Numbered from the stretch's first letter, positions 42,321 through 52,418 are shown. The stretch is 64,000 nt of DNA from Desertivirga arenae (GCF_017355785.1 NZ_JAFEWE010000002.1:174618-238617), one strand, 5' to 3'. The notes: generated by a model from the sequence alone, not told the origin. Program-made: numbers and translations.

Positions 42321-44252
42321 TTAACCTAAAGAGACCCTTTGGATCCTGACAGCATTAAGGATAGCTAACAAAGCCACACCAACATCGGCAATTACAGCCT
42401 CCCATAAATTTGCCATACCTCCTGCACCCCAGATCAGCACCAGAATTTTTACCCCCATAGCGAGCGCAATATTTTGCCAGACAACAGATCGTGTAATTTT
42501 ACCAGCACGAATAGAGGTTAGAATTTTTGAAGGCTGATCGTTTTGAATAACAACATCGGCTGTTTCTATAGCCGCATCGGTCCCTAGCCCTCCCATTGCT
42601 ATTCCGGCATCTGCAATGGCTAATACTGGTGCGTCATTTATCCCATCTCCCACAAATGCGACAACTCCATATTTCTCCTTTAATTGCTGCAAATTCTTTA
42701 CCTTATCTTCAGGCATCAGGTCTCCATAGGCTTCCTCGATACCCAATTTCAGGGCAACAGAAGATACGACTTTCTGCTTATCGCCCGATAACATCACTAC
42801 TTTTAATCCCGATTTCATCAGATCGTTAACAGCTCTTTTTGCGTCAGCCTTTAACTCATCACCTATCCTGAAATTACCTGCGTATCTATTATTAACAGAA
42901 ACCAGGATAACTGTTTCCGCAATCTGATTCAGATGATCTGGATAAGAGATCCCGTACTTTTCAAAAAGGCGGTAATTTCCAATCAATACCAGCTGATCAT
43001 CAATTCGCCCTCTCATTCCCATTCCTGGTAGTTCTTCTGCATTGAGAACTTTTCCTTTTTCAGGTTTCCCGTAATAATCTGTTATTGCTCGCGCTATCGG
43101 ATGACCTGATTGACTTTCCAGTGTTCCTGCAAAATATAATAGAGTATCACGACTTAAACCATCCGCTTCCATGCTAAGCACCTTAAAGACGCCTTGAGTA
43201 AGCGTGCCAGTCTTATCCATTACTACTACATCTGTTTTCGCAATAACATCCAGAAAATTCCCACCTTTAAACAAAATACCATTTCTTGAAGCAAGGCCAA
43301 TGCCTCCAAAATAACCTAAAGGTATGGAGACCACCAATGCACAAGGACAACTGATCACCAGGAAAACAAGGGATCTATAGAACCAGGTGTTGAAATTATA
43401 ATCGGCAACAAAAAAATAAGGAAGTGTACAGAGTGCAAAAGCTAAAAAGAATACCACAGGTGTATATACCTTGGCAAAGCGGGAGATAAATAACTGGGTG
43501 CGGGACTTTCTGGAGGTGGCATCCTGCACCATCTCGAGAATTCTGCTTAAGCGACTATCTTTAAAAAGAGCATTTACTTTCAGATCGACAGGTGTGTTTA
43601 AATTAATCATGCCAGCAAGCACCTGCTGACCCTTGAGTTTTGTGTCCGGCTGGCTTTCTCCAGTCAACGCTGCCGAATTAAACGAAGCTGATTCGGTAAG
43701 AAGCTCTCCATCCAATCCTACCTTTTCTCCAGGTTTAACTTGTATTATCTCGTTTAATTTTACCGTGGATGAAGGCACTGTTTCTGAACTCCCATCCCTA
43801 AAGACGGTAACATGATCAGGGCGAACATCCATCAGACTTTTGATATTCCGCTTTGCCCGACTGACTGCAGCATCCTGAAACCATTCCCCTATGGAATAAA
43901 AAACCATCACCGCAACTCCTTCGCTATATTCTCCAAGTAGAAACGCACCAGTAGTAGCAACAACCATTAGAACAAATTCATTGAACACGTCTCCATGCTT
44001 TACTTTCCTGAATGCCATTTTAGCTACCTGCCAACCGGCCAAAAGCCAGGCAAGGCTATAAACTGTCAGGTTGATAGGATTAGGAAATTGTATATTAAAA
44101 CCATAAAGCAGTACTAACATGATAAGCAGTATAGCAAAAGCTGAAATCAGGTTAAGGTGGGCGCGCCAGCTACTTTCATCTGCTTTAAAAACTACTGCCT
44201 GTGGAGGGACAGTTTCGTGACCACAACAGTCGGAATGATGAGAATGTGCCAT
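42321..44252 (-). CDS. Zn2+/Cd2+/Pb2+-type P-type ATPase
   Basis: 643 residues from ATG 44252. The N-terminus is short and His/Cys-rich (MAHSHHSDCCGHETV) instead of a full HMA domain. P1B-2 type signature: SCPCALVVSIPLGYFGGIG, phosphorylation site Asp346 in DKTGTLTQG, SGHPIARAI (HP motif) and FVGDGINDAPVLAIADAG. The last helices have ILVLIWGAGGMANLWEAVIA-DVG with the Asp expected in Zn/Cd pumps. It follows a Fur-family regulator gene 40 nt upstream, its probable controller. Confidence 0.93.
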   Translation of the reverse strand: MAHSHHSDCCGHETVPPQAVVFKADESSWRAHLNLISAFAILLIMLVLLYGFNIQFPNPINLTVYSLAWLLAGWQVAKMAFRKVKHGDVFNEFVLMVVATTGAFLLGEYSEGVAVMVFYSIGEWFQDAAVSRAKRNIKSLMDVRPDHVTVFRDGSSETVPSSTVKLNEIIQVKPGEKVGLDGELLTESASFNSAALTGESQPDTKLKGQQVLAGMINLNTPVDLKVNALFKDSRLSRILEMVQDATSRKSRTQLFISRFAKVYTPVVFFLAFALCTLPYFFVADYNFNTWFYRSLVFLVISCPCALVVSIPLGYFGGIGLASRNGILFKGGNFLDVIAKTDVVVMDKTGTLTQGVFKVLSMEADGLSRDTLLYFAGTLESQSGHPIARAITDYYGKPEKGKVLNAEELPGMGMRGRIDDQLVLIGNYRLFEKYGISYPDHLNQIAETVILVSVNNRYAGNFRIGDELKADAKRAVNDLMKSGLKVVMLSGDKQKVVSSVALKLGIEEAYGDLMPEDKVKNLQQLKEKYGVVAFVGDGINDAPVLAIADAGIAMGGLGTDAAIETADVVIQNDQPSKILTSIRAGKITRSVVWQNIALAMGVKILVLIWGAGGMANLWEAVIADVGVALLAILNAVRIQRVSLG

Positions 44253-44292
44253 ATCACAAAGTAAGGAGAATGGCCAGTGCAATGGTATTGCA

Positions 44293-44712
44293 TTAATGCC
44301 TATTGCATTTATCGCATAAGCCTTTGATCACAAGATTTACTTCTTCAGATGCGTACTCTCCTGGTAAGCTTACCATAGGAATCTTTGTCTTAGGCAGACA
44401 ATGCGTCACCTTGCAGGTAGTACAATAAAAATGAACATGGAGATCGTGATGTCCTGTTTCATCACATTGGTCTGAGCATAAAGCATATTTAGGAGTGCCT
44501 GTTCCATCATCAATGGAATGGATTAATCCGTGCTCCACAAACGTCTTAAGGGTGCGGTAAATGGTGGTACGATCTGAGGGATAAAGGCCCTTTTCGATAT
44601 CTGTCAGGCTAAGAGCTGTTTTTCCTCCAAGCAAATAATCCACAACGAGCAGCCTCATTGCTGTCGGATTAATATTCTTGCTTAATAGCTTTTGTTCTGC
44701 AAACTCTGTCAT
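44293..44712 (-). CDS. Fur family metal-responsive regulator
   Basis: 139 residues from ATG 44712. Winged helix (NINPTAMRLLVVDYLLGGKT; TTIYRTLKTFVEHGLIHSI) and a dimerisation domain with metal ligands in HHDLHVHFYCTTCKVTHC and GLCDKC. The two CxxC pairs form the structural Zn site. A Zn-sensing (Zur-like) role is suggested by the adjacent Zn/Cd ATPase; Fur- or PerR-type alternatives cannot be excluded. Confidence 0.9.
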   Translation of the reverse strand: MTEFAEQKLLSKNINPTAMRLLVVDYLLGGKTALSLTDIEKGLYPSDRTTIYRTLKTFVEHGLIHSIDDGTGTPKYALCSDQCDETGHHDLHVHFYCTTCKVTHCLPKTKIPMVSLPGEYASEEVNLVIKGLCDKCNRH

Positions 44713-44717
44713 AATCA

Positions 44718-45131
44718 CTACTTCACTCTACTTGAACGCATTGCCTTCAAATGTTTGACCGAATCATCTTCCAGAAATTTTTTATATTCATCTGAATTGA
44801 ATCCATATAGTCCGATCTTCCCTTCGCTATTAAAATGTATTCCCCAGCCATACCTTTTTGGTAAAGCGGAAGCTCGAAGGCAGGCCTGCGATTTCGAAAA
44901 AAACTTCTCCCTTTCCACCTGCTTCTCCTGCTCCGTCATATTGTTCTTACTGGCATAGACGGCGAAAAGAATATCATCAGAAGTATACTCATACGGCTTA
45001 TTCATCAGAAGCTCGTATTGAATGGATGCGACTGTTTTATTTTCAGCCTTTACAGCCGGCACTTCGCCTTTTGTTGCAGGGCAATCCTCCGCAACCTCTA
45101 TAAATGTGTTATAATAATTCGTCGTTTTCAT
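44718..45131 (-). CDS. DUF6157 family protein
   Basis: 137 residues. MKTTNYYNTFIEVAEDCPAT, QYELLMNKPYEYTSDDILFA and GWGIHFNSEGKIGLYG are recognisable DUF6157 segments. Soluble, no signal peptide, function unknown. It ends 6 nt before the Fur gene and is probably the first gene of a DUF6157-Fur-ATPase operon. Confidence 0.82.
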   Translation of the reverse strand: MKTTNYYNTFIEVAEDCPATKGEVPAVKAENKTVASIQYELLMNKPYEYTSDDILFAVYASKNNMTEQEKQVEREKFFSKSQACLRASALPKRYGWGIHFNSEGKIGLYGFNSDEYKKFLEDDSVKHLKAMRSSRVK

Positions 45132-45169
45132 ATCGCTAAAATAAGAGGTTTATTTTTTTACGCTACCGA

Positions 45170-45811
45170 TCATTGTAAAACCTTACTTAGAACATCGTTT
45201 ATTTCTGCTGCGTTCATAAAAACACAGAGGTGCCCTCCGTTTATCACATAATCTGCCTTTATAAGCCGTAAGGGGAATGCTCTGTCTCTCTTTCCATGTA
45301 AATGAATATAAGGAACTGAGATCTCGGTATTCCTCCACATACTTATACGTCCGAGCGCCCAATTGATGTGTTTTGGTTGAGTTTGTTCAAAAAAAGCATC
45401 AATCAGCTTCCTACCTGGTTTGTCAAGGGGACCGAAAAACCAATAAAGAAAAGGCTTGATAAGGGAAGATTTCCTCTCAGGCAGGATCTTATATAATTTC
45501 AGATCACCGGCCAGCCTGTATGCGAAAGGTAAATTTTTATAGATAGCTACAGTAGAAATAAGAATGAGTTTCTGAGGAGGAAGGAACTTTGAAATCTCGA
45601 TGGCGACAATTCCGCCAAAAGAAAGACCTGCGAGCATAAAGGGCTGTTCGGCATCGATCTCTGCAGCCATTCGTCTCGCATACGATTCCAGCGACTCTTC
45701 CTCGAAATGATCGATCCAATCCAAATGTACCATCTCATAACCTTTTGGTAGCCGGACATTTTGAAATGCCCTTCTGTCGGCTCCCAGGCCTGAAAGGAAA
45801 TAGACTTTCAT
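45170..45811 (-). CDS. Alpha/beta hydrolase
   Basis: 213 residues. Oxyanion-side start VYFLSGLGADRRAF, nucleophile Ser64 in AGLSFGG, probable acid Asp in HGKRDRAFP and His in INGGHL. Small, without lid domain or signal peptide. Substrate unknown. Confidence 0.88.
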   Translation of the reverse strand: MKVYFLSGLGADRRAFQNVRLPKGYEMVHLDWIDHFEEESLESYARRMAAEIDAEQPFMLAGLSFGGIVAIEISKFLPPQKLILISTVAIYKNLPFAYRLAGDLKLYKILPERKSSLIKPFLYWFFGPLDKPGRKLIDAFFEQTQPKHINWALGRISMWRNTEISVPYIHLHGKRDRAFPLRLIKADYVINGGHLCVFMNAAEINDVLSKVLQ

Positions 45812-45861
45812 AGATTGTATAAGTTCTAAAAGTATAAGTTTCTCATAAATCAGACCAAAAT

Positions 45862-45896
45862 AAAAGAGGATGTCCCGTTGTAGGACATCCTCTTTT
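45862..45896. terminator. Strong terminator after the TonB-dependent receptor gene
   Basis: Perfect 14-bp stem AAAAGAGGATGTCC/GGACATCCTCTTTT with a 7-nt loop and T-rich tails on both strands. It lies 46 nt after the receptor stop on the minus strand. Confidence 0.85.
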
Positions 45897-45941
45897 ATTT
45901 TTTAAATATGATTGGCTCTTTGAAGTTGACAGAGCGTTTTC

Positions 45942-48900
45942 TTAATTAAATCTGTATCTCAAACCCATTTGAAGATAATAGGTTGAGGAGATTGTTTGAT
46001 TTGTACTATAAGTATTTCTAACAATATCACCCTGGGCATTAGCCAACCTGAAAGTAGGCTTAACTGAGCCGGTTGGTGAAAGTGAGGAAACATTCTGAGG
46101 CACTAAAATAGCTTGATTGTTAACGAAATCAACATTACCCCATTTACTGTTTAGGAGATTTCCGAAGTTGAAAATATCGATTGTAAATTGAAGTGAATTT
46201 TTTGATTTACCAACATTTGCAAATAGATCTTGAGCAAAACGTACGTCAACCTGATTTCTCCATGGAAGTTTAGCTCCATTTCTCTCAGCGTATTTACCTT
46301 TTCTAGTCTTCAAGTAATCGTCTTGTTCGATATAAGCAAAAAAGATATCGCTTTGCTCCTGAGGGGTGTAAGCCTTACTATAACCATTGGTATTTGCAGG
46401 AATATTTGCAAATGTTATTTCAGAAGGGTCGTTCGGCACGTAAATCAAGTCATTAGTTTGGTTATCTCTATTGAAATCAGAAGAGTAATAATAAGAATAA
46501 CGGCCCTGTATTGAACCCTCATAAAATAAGGAGAAGCTTGTAGCCAAATGCCTTAAAAACTCCTTACGGTATGTAACAGACGCAATTACCCGGTCAGGAA
46601 TAACGTTACTTGTATAACTTAGGGTAGGATTGTTCGAATTTCCAATGATGTATGGGTAGGACCATAAATTCGCAATTTGATCGCCTCCTAAATCACCATA
46701 ATTTTTTGCCTCGCTATGAGTATAGGCAGCGGTAGCAGACAAGCCTTTTGAAAACTGCTTATTCAACTGTCCTGTAACAGACCAATAGTGTCCGCCCTTT
46801 TTATTATCCATAACAATCGCGTCGGCACTTCCGGTTCCGCTGGCAGTTAGCCTTCCCTGAGCATCTAGCCTATTAATATATCTAGCCGCTCCACTTGGGT
46901 AAATCTCTCTGTTATCAGGATAACCTGTTATAGCCATAGCGGTTGGATCAACTAGGTTAGCATTCCTTGCATAAACTGCATTCAAATCCTTTTGGTAAAT
47001 ACCTTCAACAGTTCCTACCACCCCGAAAGGGAGCTTAAAATCTAATGCAAGACTAGATTTCCAACTTTGCGGGAATTTCAAATCCTTTGCCATTGCACTG
47101 ATACTACTCGGAATAGTTGTGCCGGCAGCAGCCTTGTTTACCGGAATGTACTTCGTCACATCAGGACTAAATTTGATGCCTGCTGCAGCAATATCTTGAG
47201 GTGTTGAATATGTCTGAAGGTACTGCAACATGCCCGAGTCCCCCGATTGAGATACAATCCAAACATAAGGTATACGACCTGTGAATATACCTGAACCACC
47301 TCTTAACTGTAGGCTTCTGTCTCCTTTGATATCCCAATTGAAACCAATTCTTGGAGAGAACATTAAAGAAGTCTTAGGCATTGATCCCGTGTTTATTTTC
47401 TCGTCATTTGCATAGGTCAAGCCAGCAACAAGAGGATGTGTCTTCATTTCTTCCACATCCGGATAAGTTGGTAACTCTAGGCGAATACCTCCTGTTAATT
47501 TCAACCTTTCATTAACCGAGTACTGGTCTTGAACATAAAATGAATATTGGGCAAACTTGAAGGTTGGGAATGCTTGAGAACCATCAGGGGTTAAGGAATA
47601 AGTTAATGCATAGTTAGTAGGATCTGCGCCATTCTTGAAGTCCTCCCATGACGCGAAGGTGTAAAAGCCCGTTGCATAACGTTGAAAACCGTTCTTTGTC
47701 TTACTAAACTCGGCCTGGAATCCTCCTAACAAGCTATGCTTCCCAAGAACCATACTTAAATCGTCATTAACAGAGTAGGTTTGCACATCCCTTAGATTTC
47801 CGTAAGTAAACGGTTCGTATCCAAATGTTGTAATAGGATTTCCTGCACTTAAAATATCAACTAAAGGAAAAACACCTCCACCAGAACTTCTAGGATCATT
47901 TTGATGGGTCCAGGTTCCCCGAAGAGTGTTAGTCACACGTCCAGCAAATAAAGATGAGTTTAACTCGCCAGAAACAGAGTATAAATTTTCTTCCTGAAAA
48001 TAGGCAGAATTCGCAAAATGTAACGCTTGATTACTTAATCGATTTACAGCTGACCCGTAAGTAACACCGGAATTTGTTGTTGAACTACTTAGCGGTCTCG
48101 GAGTTTTACTTTCAACCTGATTGTATCTAATGTTAAATCTGTGATTAGGAGCGATATTCCAATCCAGCCTTGCTAAGAACTTATCATTATTACTTTCGTT
48201 CTGATACCCTTGGTAAGCTCCCGGATCGTATTGATAGTTATTTATTAGATAAGACCGAACTTCATCAAGAAAAACAGCTGTAGGTCTTGCAACATTGGTA
48301 TTAGTCGGGCCAAACGGAACCTCTGGAGTTGCAGCAATCTTATTAGGACCAGGCTGAGTTATATCGTTAAACTCGGCATTAACAAAAAAGAAAAGTTTAT
48401 TTTTCAAAATAGGCCCCCCTATACTGAACCCATATTGAGTTTGTTCATAATTTTGTTTGGCAATACGGCTGCCGTTTACTTTACCTCCTTGTTGCTCATC
48501 TCCCCTTCCAAGGTAAAAAGCTGTACCTGAGAAGTTATTTGTACCTGAACGTGTTACAGCGTTAATAGCTGCACCTGTAAAACCTGTTTGGCGGATATCG
48601 TAAGGTGTAACATTAATTGAAATTTCGTCCAAGGCATCTAATGAGATTGGAGAACCACTCGCTGGAACATTTTGACCTATACCAAACTGGTTATTGAAAT
48701 TTGCTCCGTCAACGGTAAAATTGTTCGAGCGATAACTGCCTCCAGCAACCGATCCATTGGGTCCTCCAGCCTGTGGAGTAAGTCTGGTTATATCATTTAC
48801 ACTACGAGTTATAGTCGGCAACGCCTGAATTTGCTGTCTGGAAATGTTTGTAGTTGATCCTGAACGATCCGCGTTTAAAATAGAATTTCCATTAGCTGAA

Positions 48901-49256
48901 ATGACAACTTCACTTAACTGAGTTCCTGTCTCGTTTAAGGTAACATTTAGGACTAATGGCTCACTTAGTTTTAAATAAATATTTTGAAACTTCTTTGGGG
49001 CAAATCCGATAAAGGCAACCTCGATAGTATAAGGGCCACCTGCTCGTAGATTAGCGATTAAAAATCTTCCATCTGCTCTTGCTGCTGTACCAACAGCAGT
49101 TCCTGTCGGGAGGTGGGTAGCTTTTACTGACGCACCAACTAAAGGATCGCCCTTTTCGTCTTTGACTAAGCCTGTTAAGGTACTAGTTGTAATCTGCGAA
49201 AAAACAGAATTTACACCAAGTAACAAAAAGAGAGAAAAAAGTAAATACTTTCTCAT
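45942..49256 (-). CDS. Oar-like TonB-dependent outer-membrane receptor
   Basis: 1104 residues. Signal peptide (LLFSLFLLLGVNSVFSQ), carboxypeptidase-regulatory-like domain (~22-115: TGLVKDEKGDPLVGASVKAT), plug domain (VVISANGNSILNADRSGSTT; NFTVDGANFNN) and a long beta-barrel ending in YYLQMGLRYRFN with the C-terminal aromatic. The barrel wording (PYDIRQTGFTGAAINAVTRS; FFVNAEFND) matches Oar-like proteins. No SusD partner adjoins it, so it is unlikely to be a SusCD pair. Substrate unknown. Confidence 0.92.
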   Translation of the reverse strand: MRKYLLFSLFLLLGVNSVFSQITTSTLTGLVKDEKGDPLVGASVKATHLPTGTAVGTAARADGRFLIANLRAGGPYTIEVAFIGFAPKKFQNIYLKLSEPLVLNVTLNETGTQLSEVVISANGNSILNADRSGSTTNISRQQIQALPTITRSVNDITRLTPQAGGPNGSVAGGSYRSNNFTVDGANFNNQFGIGQNVPASGSPISLDALDEISINVTPYDIRQTGFTGAAINAVTRSGTNNFSGTAFYLGRGDEQQGGKVNGSRIAKQNYEQTQYGFSIGGPILKNKLFFFVNAEFNDITQPGPNKIAATPEVPFGPTNTNVARPTAVFLDEVRSYLINNYQYDPGAYQGYQNESNNDKFLARLDWNIAPNHRFNIRYNQVESKTPRPLSSSTTNSGVTYGSAVNRLSNQALHFANSAYFQEENLYSVSGELNSSLFAGRVTNTLRGTWTHQNDPRSSGGGVFPLVDILSAGNPITTFGYEPFTYGNLRDVQTYSVNDDLSMVLGKHSLLGGFQAEFSKTKNGFQRYATGFYTFASWEDFKNGADPTNYALTYSLTPDGSQAFPTFKFAQYSFYVQDQYSVNERLKLTGGIRLELPTYPDVEEMKTHPLVAGLTYANDEKINTGSMPKTSLMFSPRIGFNWDIKGDRSLQLRGGSGIFTGRIPYVWIVSQSGDSGMLQYLQTYSTPQDIAAAGIKFSPDVTKYIPVNKAAAGTTIPSSISAMAKDLKFPQSWKSSLALDFKLPFGVVGTVEGIYQKDLNAVYARNANLVDPTAMAITGYPDNREIYPSGAARYINRLDAQGRLTASGTGSADAIVMDNKKGGHYWSVTGQLNKQFSKGLSATAAYTHSEAKNYGDLGGDQIANLWSYPYIIGNSNNPTLSYTSNVIPDRVIASVTYRKEFLRHLATSFSLFYEGSIQGRYSYYYSSDFNRDNQTNDLIYVPNDPSEITFANIPANTNGYSKAYTPQEQSDIFFAYIEQDDYLKTRKGKYAERNGAKLPWRNQVDVRFAQDLFANVGKSKNSLQFTIDIFNFGNLLNSKWGNVDFVNNQAILVPQNVSSLSPTGSVKPTFRLANAQGDIVRNTYSTNQTISSTYYLQMGLRYRFN

Positions 49257-49618
49257 AAATGCTCTGATATTTGATTAATGTGAATATGGCCGCAAAGATC
49301 AAACCTTTATTTCTGTTTTACAAAGATTTACGTTAATTTAATATAGAATTACAAATAAATTAACCATATCCTTAACAAGTTTTTAAAAATGACGAAAATT
49401 TACTTTACAAGATTCGCGCATTGCTTTCGCTTTCACGAAATTGAATTAATCAAGCTCCTTTTTTTGAAACTTTACAATAAGGAAAGTATTTCTTTTTCGT
49501 AAAACCCTCACAATTTGTAGATTTGCCGCCGTTAATTTCGATTAAATAGGAACCTGCTGAACTTCCGCATGGGCGTTGAGTCGGCGTGGTTCTTCAGACA
49601 TTAAAAATAATTTATAGA
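49257..49618. other. Divergent intergenic region, TonB receptor / lpdA
   Basis: 362 nt. It contains a GATCTTTG (minus strand, 49300-49293) that is one mismatch from TAnnTTTG for the receptor, and TAGATTTG at 49518-49525 for lpdA. No gene is seen. Confidence 0.6.
49518..49525 (+). promoter_or_regulatory. -7 promoter box for lpdA
   Basis: TAGATTTG, an exact TAnnTTTG match, 93 nt before the lpdA ATG. A good -33 TTTG is not seen at 19 nt. Confidence 0.45.
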
Positions 49619-51007
49619 ATGAATTACGACTTAATAGTTATCGGTAGCGGCCCCGGAGGTTATGTGGCTGCAATTCGCGGAGCACAGTTGGGTTTAAAAA
49701 CAGCTGTAATAGAGCGCGAATCACTTGGCGGTATCTGCCTTAACTGGGGATGTATTCCAACCAAAGCCCTTTTAAAAAGTGCACAGGTATTTGAATACCT
49801 TCAACATGCAGAGGAATACGGAATCAAAGTTCAGGGCGGTGAGGCCGACTTCGGTGCTGTAATTAAACGTAGTCGTGGTGTTGCTGAAGGAATGAGCAAA
49901 GGTATTCAGTTCCTGATGAAGAAAAACAAGATCGACGTGATCATGGGTACCGCAAAAATCAAAAAAGGCGGAAAAATTGACGTTAAAGCTGCTGATGGTA
50001 CTTCAAAAGAGTACACGGCTAAACATACTATCCTTGCTACTGGTGCTCGCTCAAGAGAGTTGCCTAATTTGAAACAAGACGGTAAAAAGATCATTGGCTA
50101 CCGTCAGGCAATGAACCTTCCCGAGCAACCTAAAAGCTTAGTAGTTGTAGGTTCTGGTGCTATCGGTATTGAGTTCGCTTACTTCTACAACGCAATGGGT
50201 ACGAAAGTTACCGTAGTTGAGTTTATGGACCGCATCGTTCCTGTAGAAGACGAGGAAGTTTCAAAACACCTTGAAAGAAGCTTGAAAAAAGCTGGTATCA
50301 ACATCATGACTAAAGCTACTGTTGAGTCTGTCGACACTTCAGGTGCTGGTTGCAAAGCGCAGGTTAAAACTGAAAAAGGAGTTGAGATCCTTGAAGCTGA
50401 TATTGTTCTTTCTGCTGTTGGTATCACTCCAAACATCGAAAATTTAGGTCTTGAAGAAGTTGGTGTTAAATTTGACAAGGGTCGTGTAATTGTTGACGAC
50501 TTCTACAAAACTAACGTTGCTGGTGTTTACGCTATCGGAGACATCGTTAAAGGTCAGGCTCTAGCACACGTTGCTTCTGCTGAAGGTATCATCTGTGTTG
50601 AGAAGATCGCTGGTCACCATCCAGAGCCTTTAAACTACAACAACATCCCCGGCTGTACCTACTGTATCCCTGAAATTGCTTCAGTTGGTTACACTGAAAA
50701 GGCTGCAAAGGAAGCCGGATATGAAGTTAAAGTTGGTAAGTTCCCATTCTCTGCGTCAGGTAAAGCAAGTGCAGCTGGAACTAAAGACGGTTTCGTAAAA
50801 GTTATCTTCGATGCAAAATACGGTGAATTCCTTGGAGCACACATGATCGGTGCAGGAGTTACAGAGATGATCGCTGAGGTTGTTGTTGCTCGTAAATTAG
50901 AGTCGACAGGAATGGAGATCATTAAATCTGTTCACCCTCACCCAACCATGAGTGAAGCTGTAATGGAAGCAGCGGCAGATGCGTATGGGGAAGTGATTCA
51001 CTTATAA
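49619..51007 (+). CDS. lpdA: Dihydrolipoyl dehydrogenase (E3)
   Basis: 462 residues from ATG 49619 (MNYDLIVIGSGPGGYVAAIR). FAD-binding GxGxxG, redox-active disulfide Cys40-Cys45 in GGICLNWGCIPTK, NAD-binding VVGSGAIGIEFAYF, second FAD segment VYAIGDIV and catalytic HPHPTMSEA at the C-terminus. Reoxidises lipoyl groups of 2-oxoacid dehydrogenase complexes. It stands alone, away from E1/E2 genes. Codon use is biased to GGT/GCT/GTT, as in strongly expressed genes. Confidence 0.97.
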   Translation: MNYDLIVIGSGPGGYVAAIRGAQLGLKTAVIERESLGGICLNWGCIPTKALLKSAQVFEYLQHAEEYGIKVQGGEADFGAVIKRSRGVAEGMSKGIQFLMKKNKIDVIMGTAKIKKGGKIDVKAADGTSKEYTAKHTILATGARSRELPNLKQDGKKIIGYRQAMNLPEQPKSLVVVGSGAIGIEFAYFYNAMGTKVTVVEFMDRIVPVEDEEVSKHLERSLKKAGINIMTKATVESVDTSGAGCKAQVKTEKGVEILEADIVLSAVGITPNIENLGLEEVGVKFDKGRVIVDDFYKTNVAGVYAIGDIVKGQALAHVASAEGIICVEKIAGHHPEPLNYNNIPGCTYCIPEIASVGYTEKAAKEAGYEVKVGKFPFSASGKASAAGTKDGFVKVIFDAKYGEFLGAHMIGAGVTEMIAEVVVARKLESTGMEIIKSVHPHPTMSEAVMEAAADAYGEVIHL

Positions 51008-51051
51008 GAAAGTAAAAGCTAAAAGGCTTTTAGCTTAGGTAATAAATAGGA

Positions 51052-51073
51052 AGGCCTGCTGAGAAGCAGGTCT
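51052..51073 (+). terminator. Terminator of lpdA
   Basis: 9-bp stem AGGCCTGCT/AGCAGGTCT with a GAGA loop and tail TTTTTATTT. A second hairpin, AGCTAAAA/TTTTAGCT (51017-51035), lies between it and the stop codon. Confidence 0.85.
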
Positions 51074-51167
51074 TTTTATTTGGGCGTCTATATAAATTAA
51101 AGAGTTCAACAACCAATACAAATTCCGCCTGTTAATTTGTAAATCTAAAATCATAAATCGAAATCAA

Positions 51168-51488
51168 ATGGCATGGTTCTATTTAATACTTGGTGGATTA
51201 TTTGAGGTGGGCTTTACTACCTGCCTGAAATTCTCCAACAACTTTACTAACTGGAAATGGGGAGCCGGCTTTTTCATTTGCATCACCCTGAGCTTCCTTC
51301 TTCTTAATAAGGCAGTTCAAACCCTTCCTATTGGTACAGCTTATGCCGTGTGGACAGGCATTGGTGCTGCGGGTTCAACATTGGTTGGCATTGCCCTTTT
51401 TAAAGAACCTTCCGATTTCTGGAGAATGTTTTTCTTGTTCCTTTTAATCACCTCTATTCTTGGGTTAAAACTAACAGCCAAAGCTTAA
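51168..51488 (+). CDS. SMR family exporter (SugE/Gdx-like)
   Basis: 106 residues, four TM helices. The conserved membrane Glu13 is in LGGLFEVGFTTCLKFS, and GTAYAVWTGIGAAGSTLVG is the SMR signature. The SugE/Gdx branch exports guanidinium or quaternary ammonium ions by proton exchange; the subtype is inference. It is a single gene, so a homodimer is likely. Confidence 0.9.
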   Translation: MAWFYLILGGLFEVGFTTCLKFSNNFTNWKWGAGFFICITLSFLLLNKAVQTLPIGTAYAVWTGIGAAGSTLVGIALFKEPSDFWRMFFLFLLITSILGLKLTAKA

Positions 51489-51581
51489 CTTGGTAGAAGA
51501 TCATTTTTTAAAAGAACGAATACTTTAACTTAGCATTTTGAACTTGCCACGCAAATCGTAAATCGTAATACTTAAATCTGC

Positions 51582-52418
51582 ATGCAGCTCTTTACAATAG
51601 AAACAGGAAATTTCAAGCTGGACGGCGGGGCTATGTTCGGTGTCGTACCTAAAAGCATCTGGCAAAAAACTAACCCTGCGGACGAAAATAATCTTTGTTC
51701 TCTTGCTATGCGGTCACTGCTCATCGAAGACGGCGACCGACTAATTTTAGTGGATACAGGCATTGGCAATAAACAAAGTGACAAGTTCTTCAGCTATTAT
51801 CACCTGCATGGTGGCTATAGTCTGGATAGTTCGCTTAATTCTCATGGTCTTTCTAAAGACGACATAACGGATGTTTTCCTTACTCACCTTCATCTGGATC
51901 ATGTTGGAGGAGCAGTGGAAAGAAATGAAGACAATCTGACACCTACCTTCAGGAATGCTACTTACTGGAGTAATGAAAAACATTGGGATTGGGCACTTCA
52001 TGCAAATGACAGGGAAAAAGCTTCATTTTTGAAAGAGAATATCCTTCCTCTTCAGGAGAGCGGGCAGCTTAAGTTCATCAAAGAGGAATTTTCTCCTTTT
52101 GGTGATGATCTTCAAATTCGATTTACTTATGGCCATACGGAAGCTATGATGCTTCCTTTAATTAAATACAAGAACCAGACAATAGTCTTTGCAGCCGACC
52201 TTTTCCCAACCCTCGGTCATCTGCCTGTCCCCTACGTTGCTAGTTATGATATATTCCCACTAACTGCTATGGAGGAGAAAAAGAAGTTCCTTCAGGAAGC
52301 CTTTGACAACAACTATATCCTGCTGTTGGAGCATGATGCGTTGAATGAATGTATAAGTCTCGTCGAAACTGAGAAAGGTTTCAGGGCTGGCGACATTTTT
52401 AGACTTTCAGATCTTTAG
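51582..52418 (+). CDS. MBL-fold metallo-hydrolase
   Basis: 278 residues. Metal-binding motif THLHLDHVGG (HxHxDH), a later YGHTEAMM (His), FAADLFPTLGH (Asp) and LLEHD (His) complete the site. No signal peptide. Resembles lactonase- or quorum-quenching-like MBL proteins, but the substrate cannot be read from sequence. Confidence 0.9.
   Translation: MQLFTIETGNFKLDGGAMFGVVPKSIWQKTNPADENNLCSLAMRSLLIEDGDRLILVDTGIGNKQSDKFFSYYHLHGGYSLDSSLNSHGLSKDDITDVFLTHLHLDHVGGAVERNEDNLTPTFRNATYWSNEKHWDWALHANDREKASFLKENILPLQESGQLKFIKEEFSPFGDDLQIRFTYGHTEAMMLPLIKYKNQTIVFAADLFPTLGHLPVPYVASYDIFPLTAMEEKKKFLQEAFDNNYILLLEHDALNECISLVETEKGFRAGDIFRLSDL

Noticed and set aside
45942-49256. SusC of a polysaccharide utilisation locus
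   Set aside because: No SusD gene is adjacent, and the plug and barrel wording fits Oar-like receptors better.
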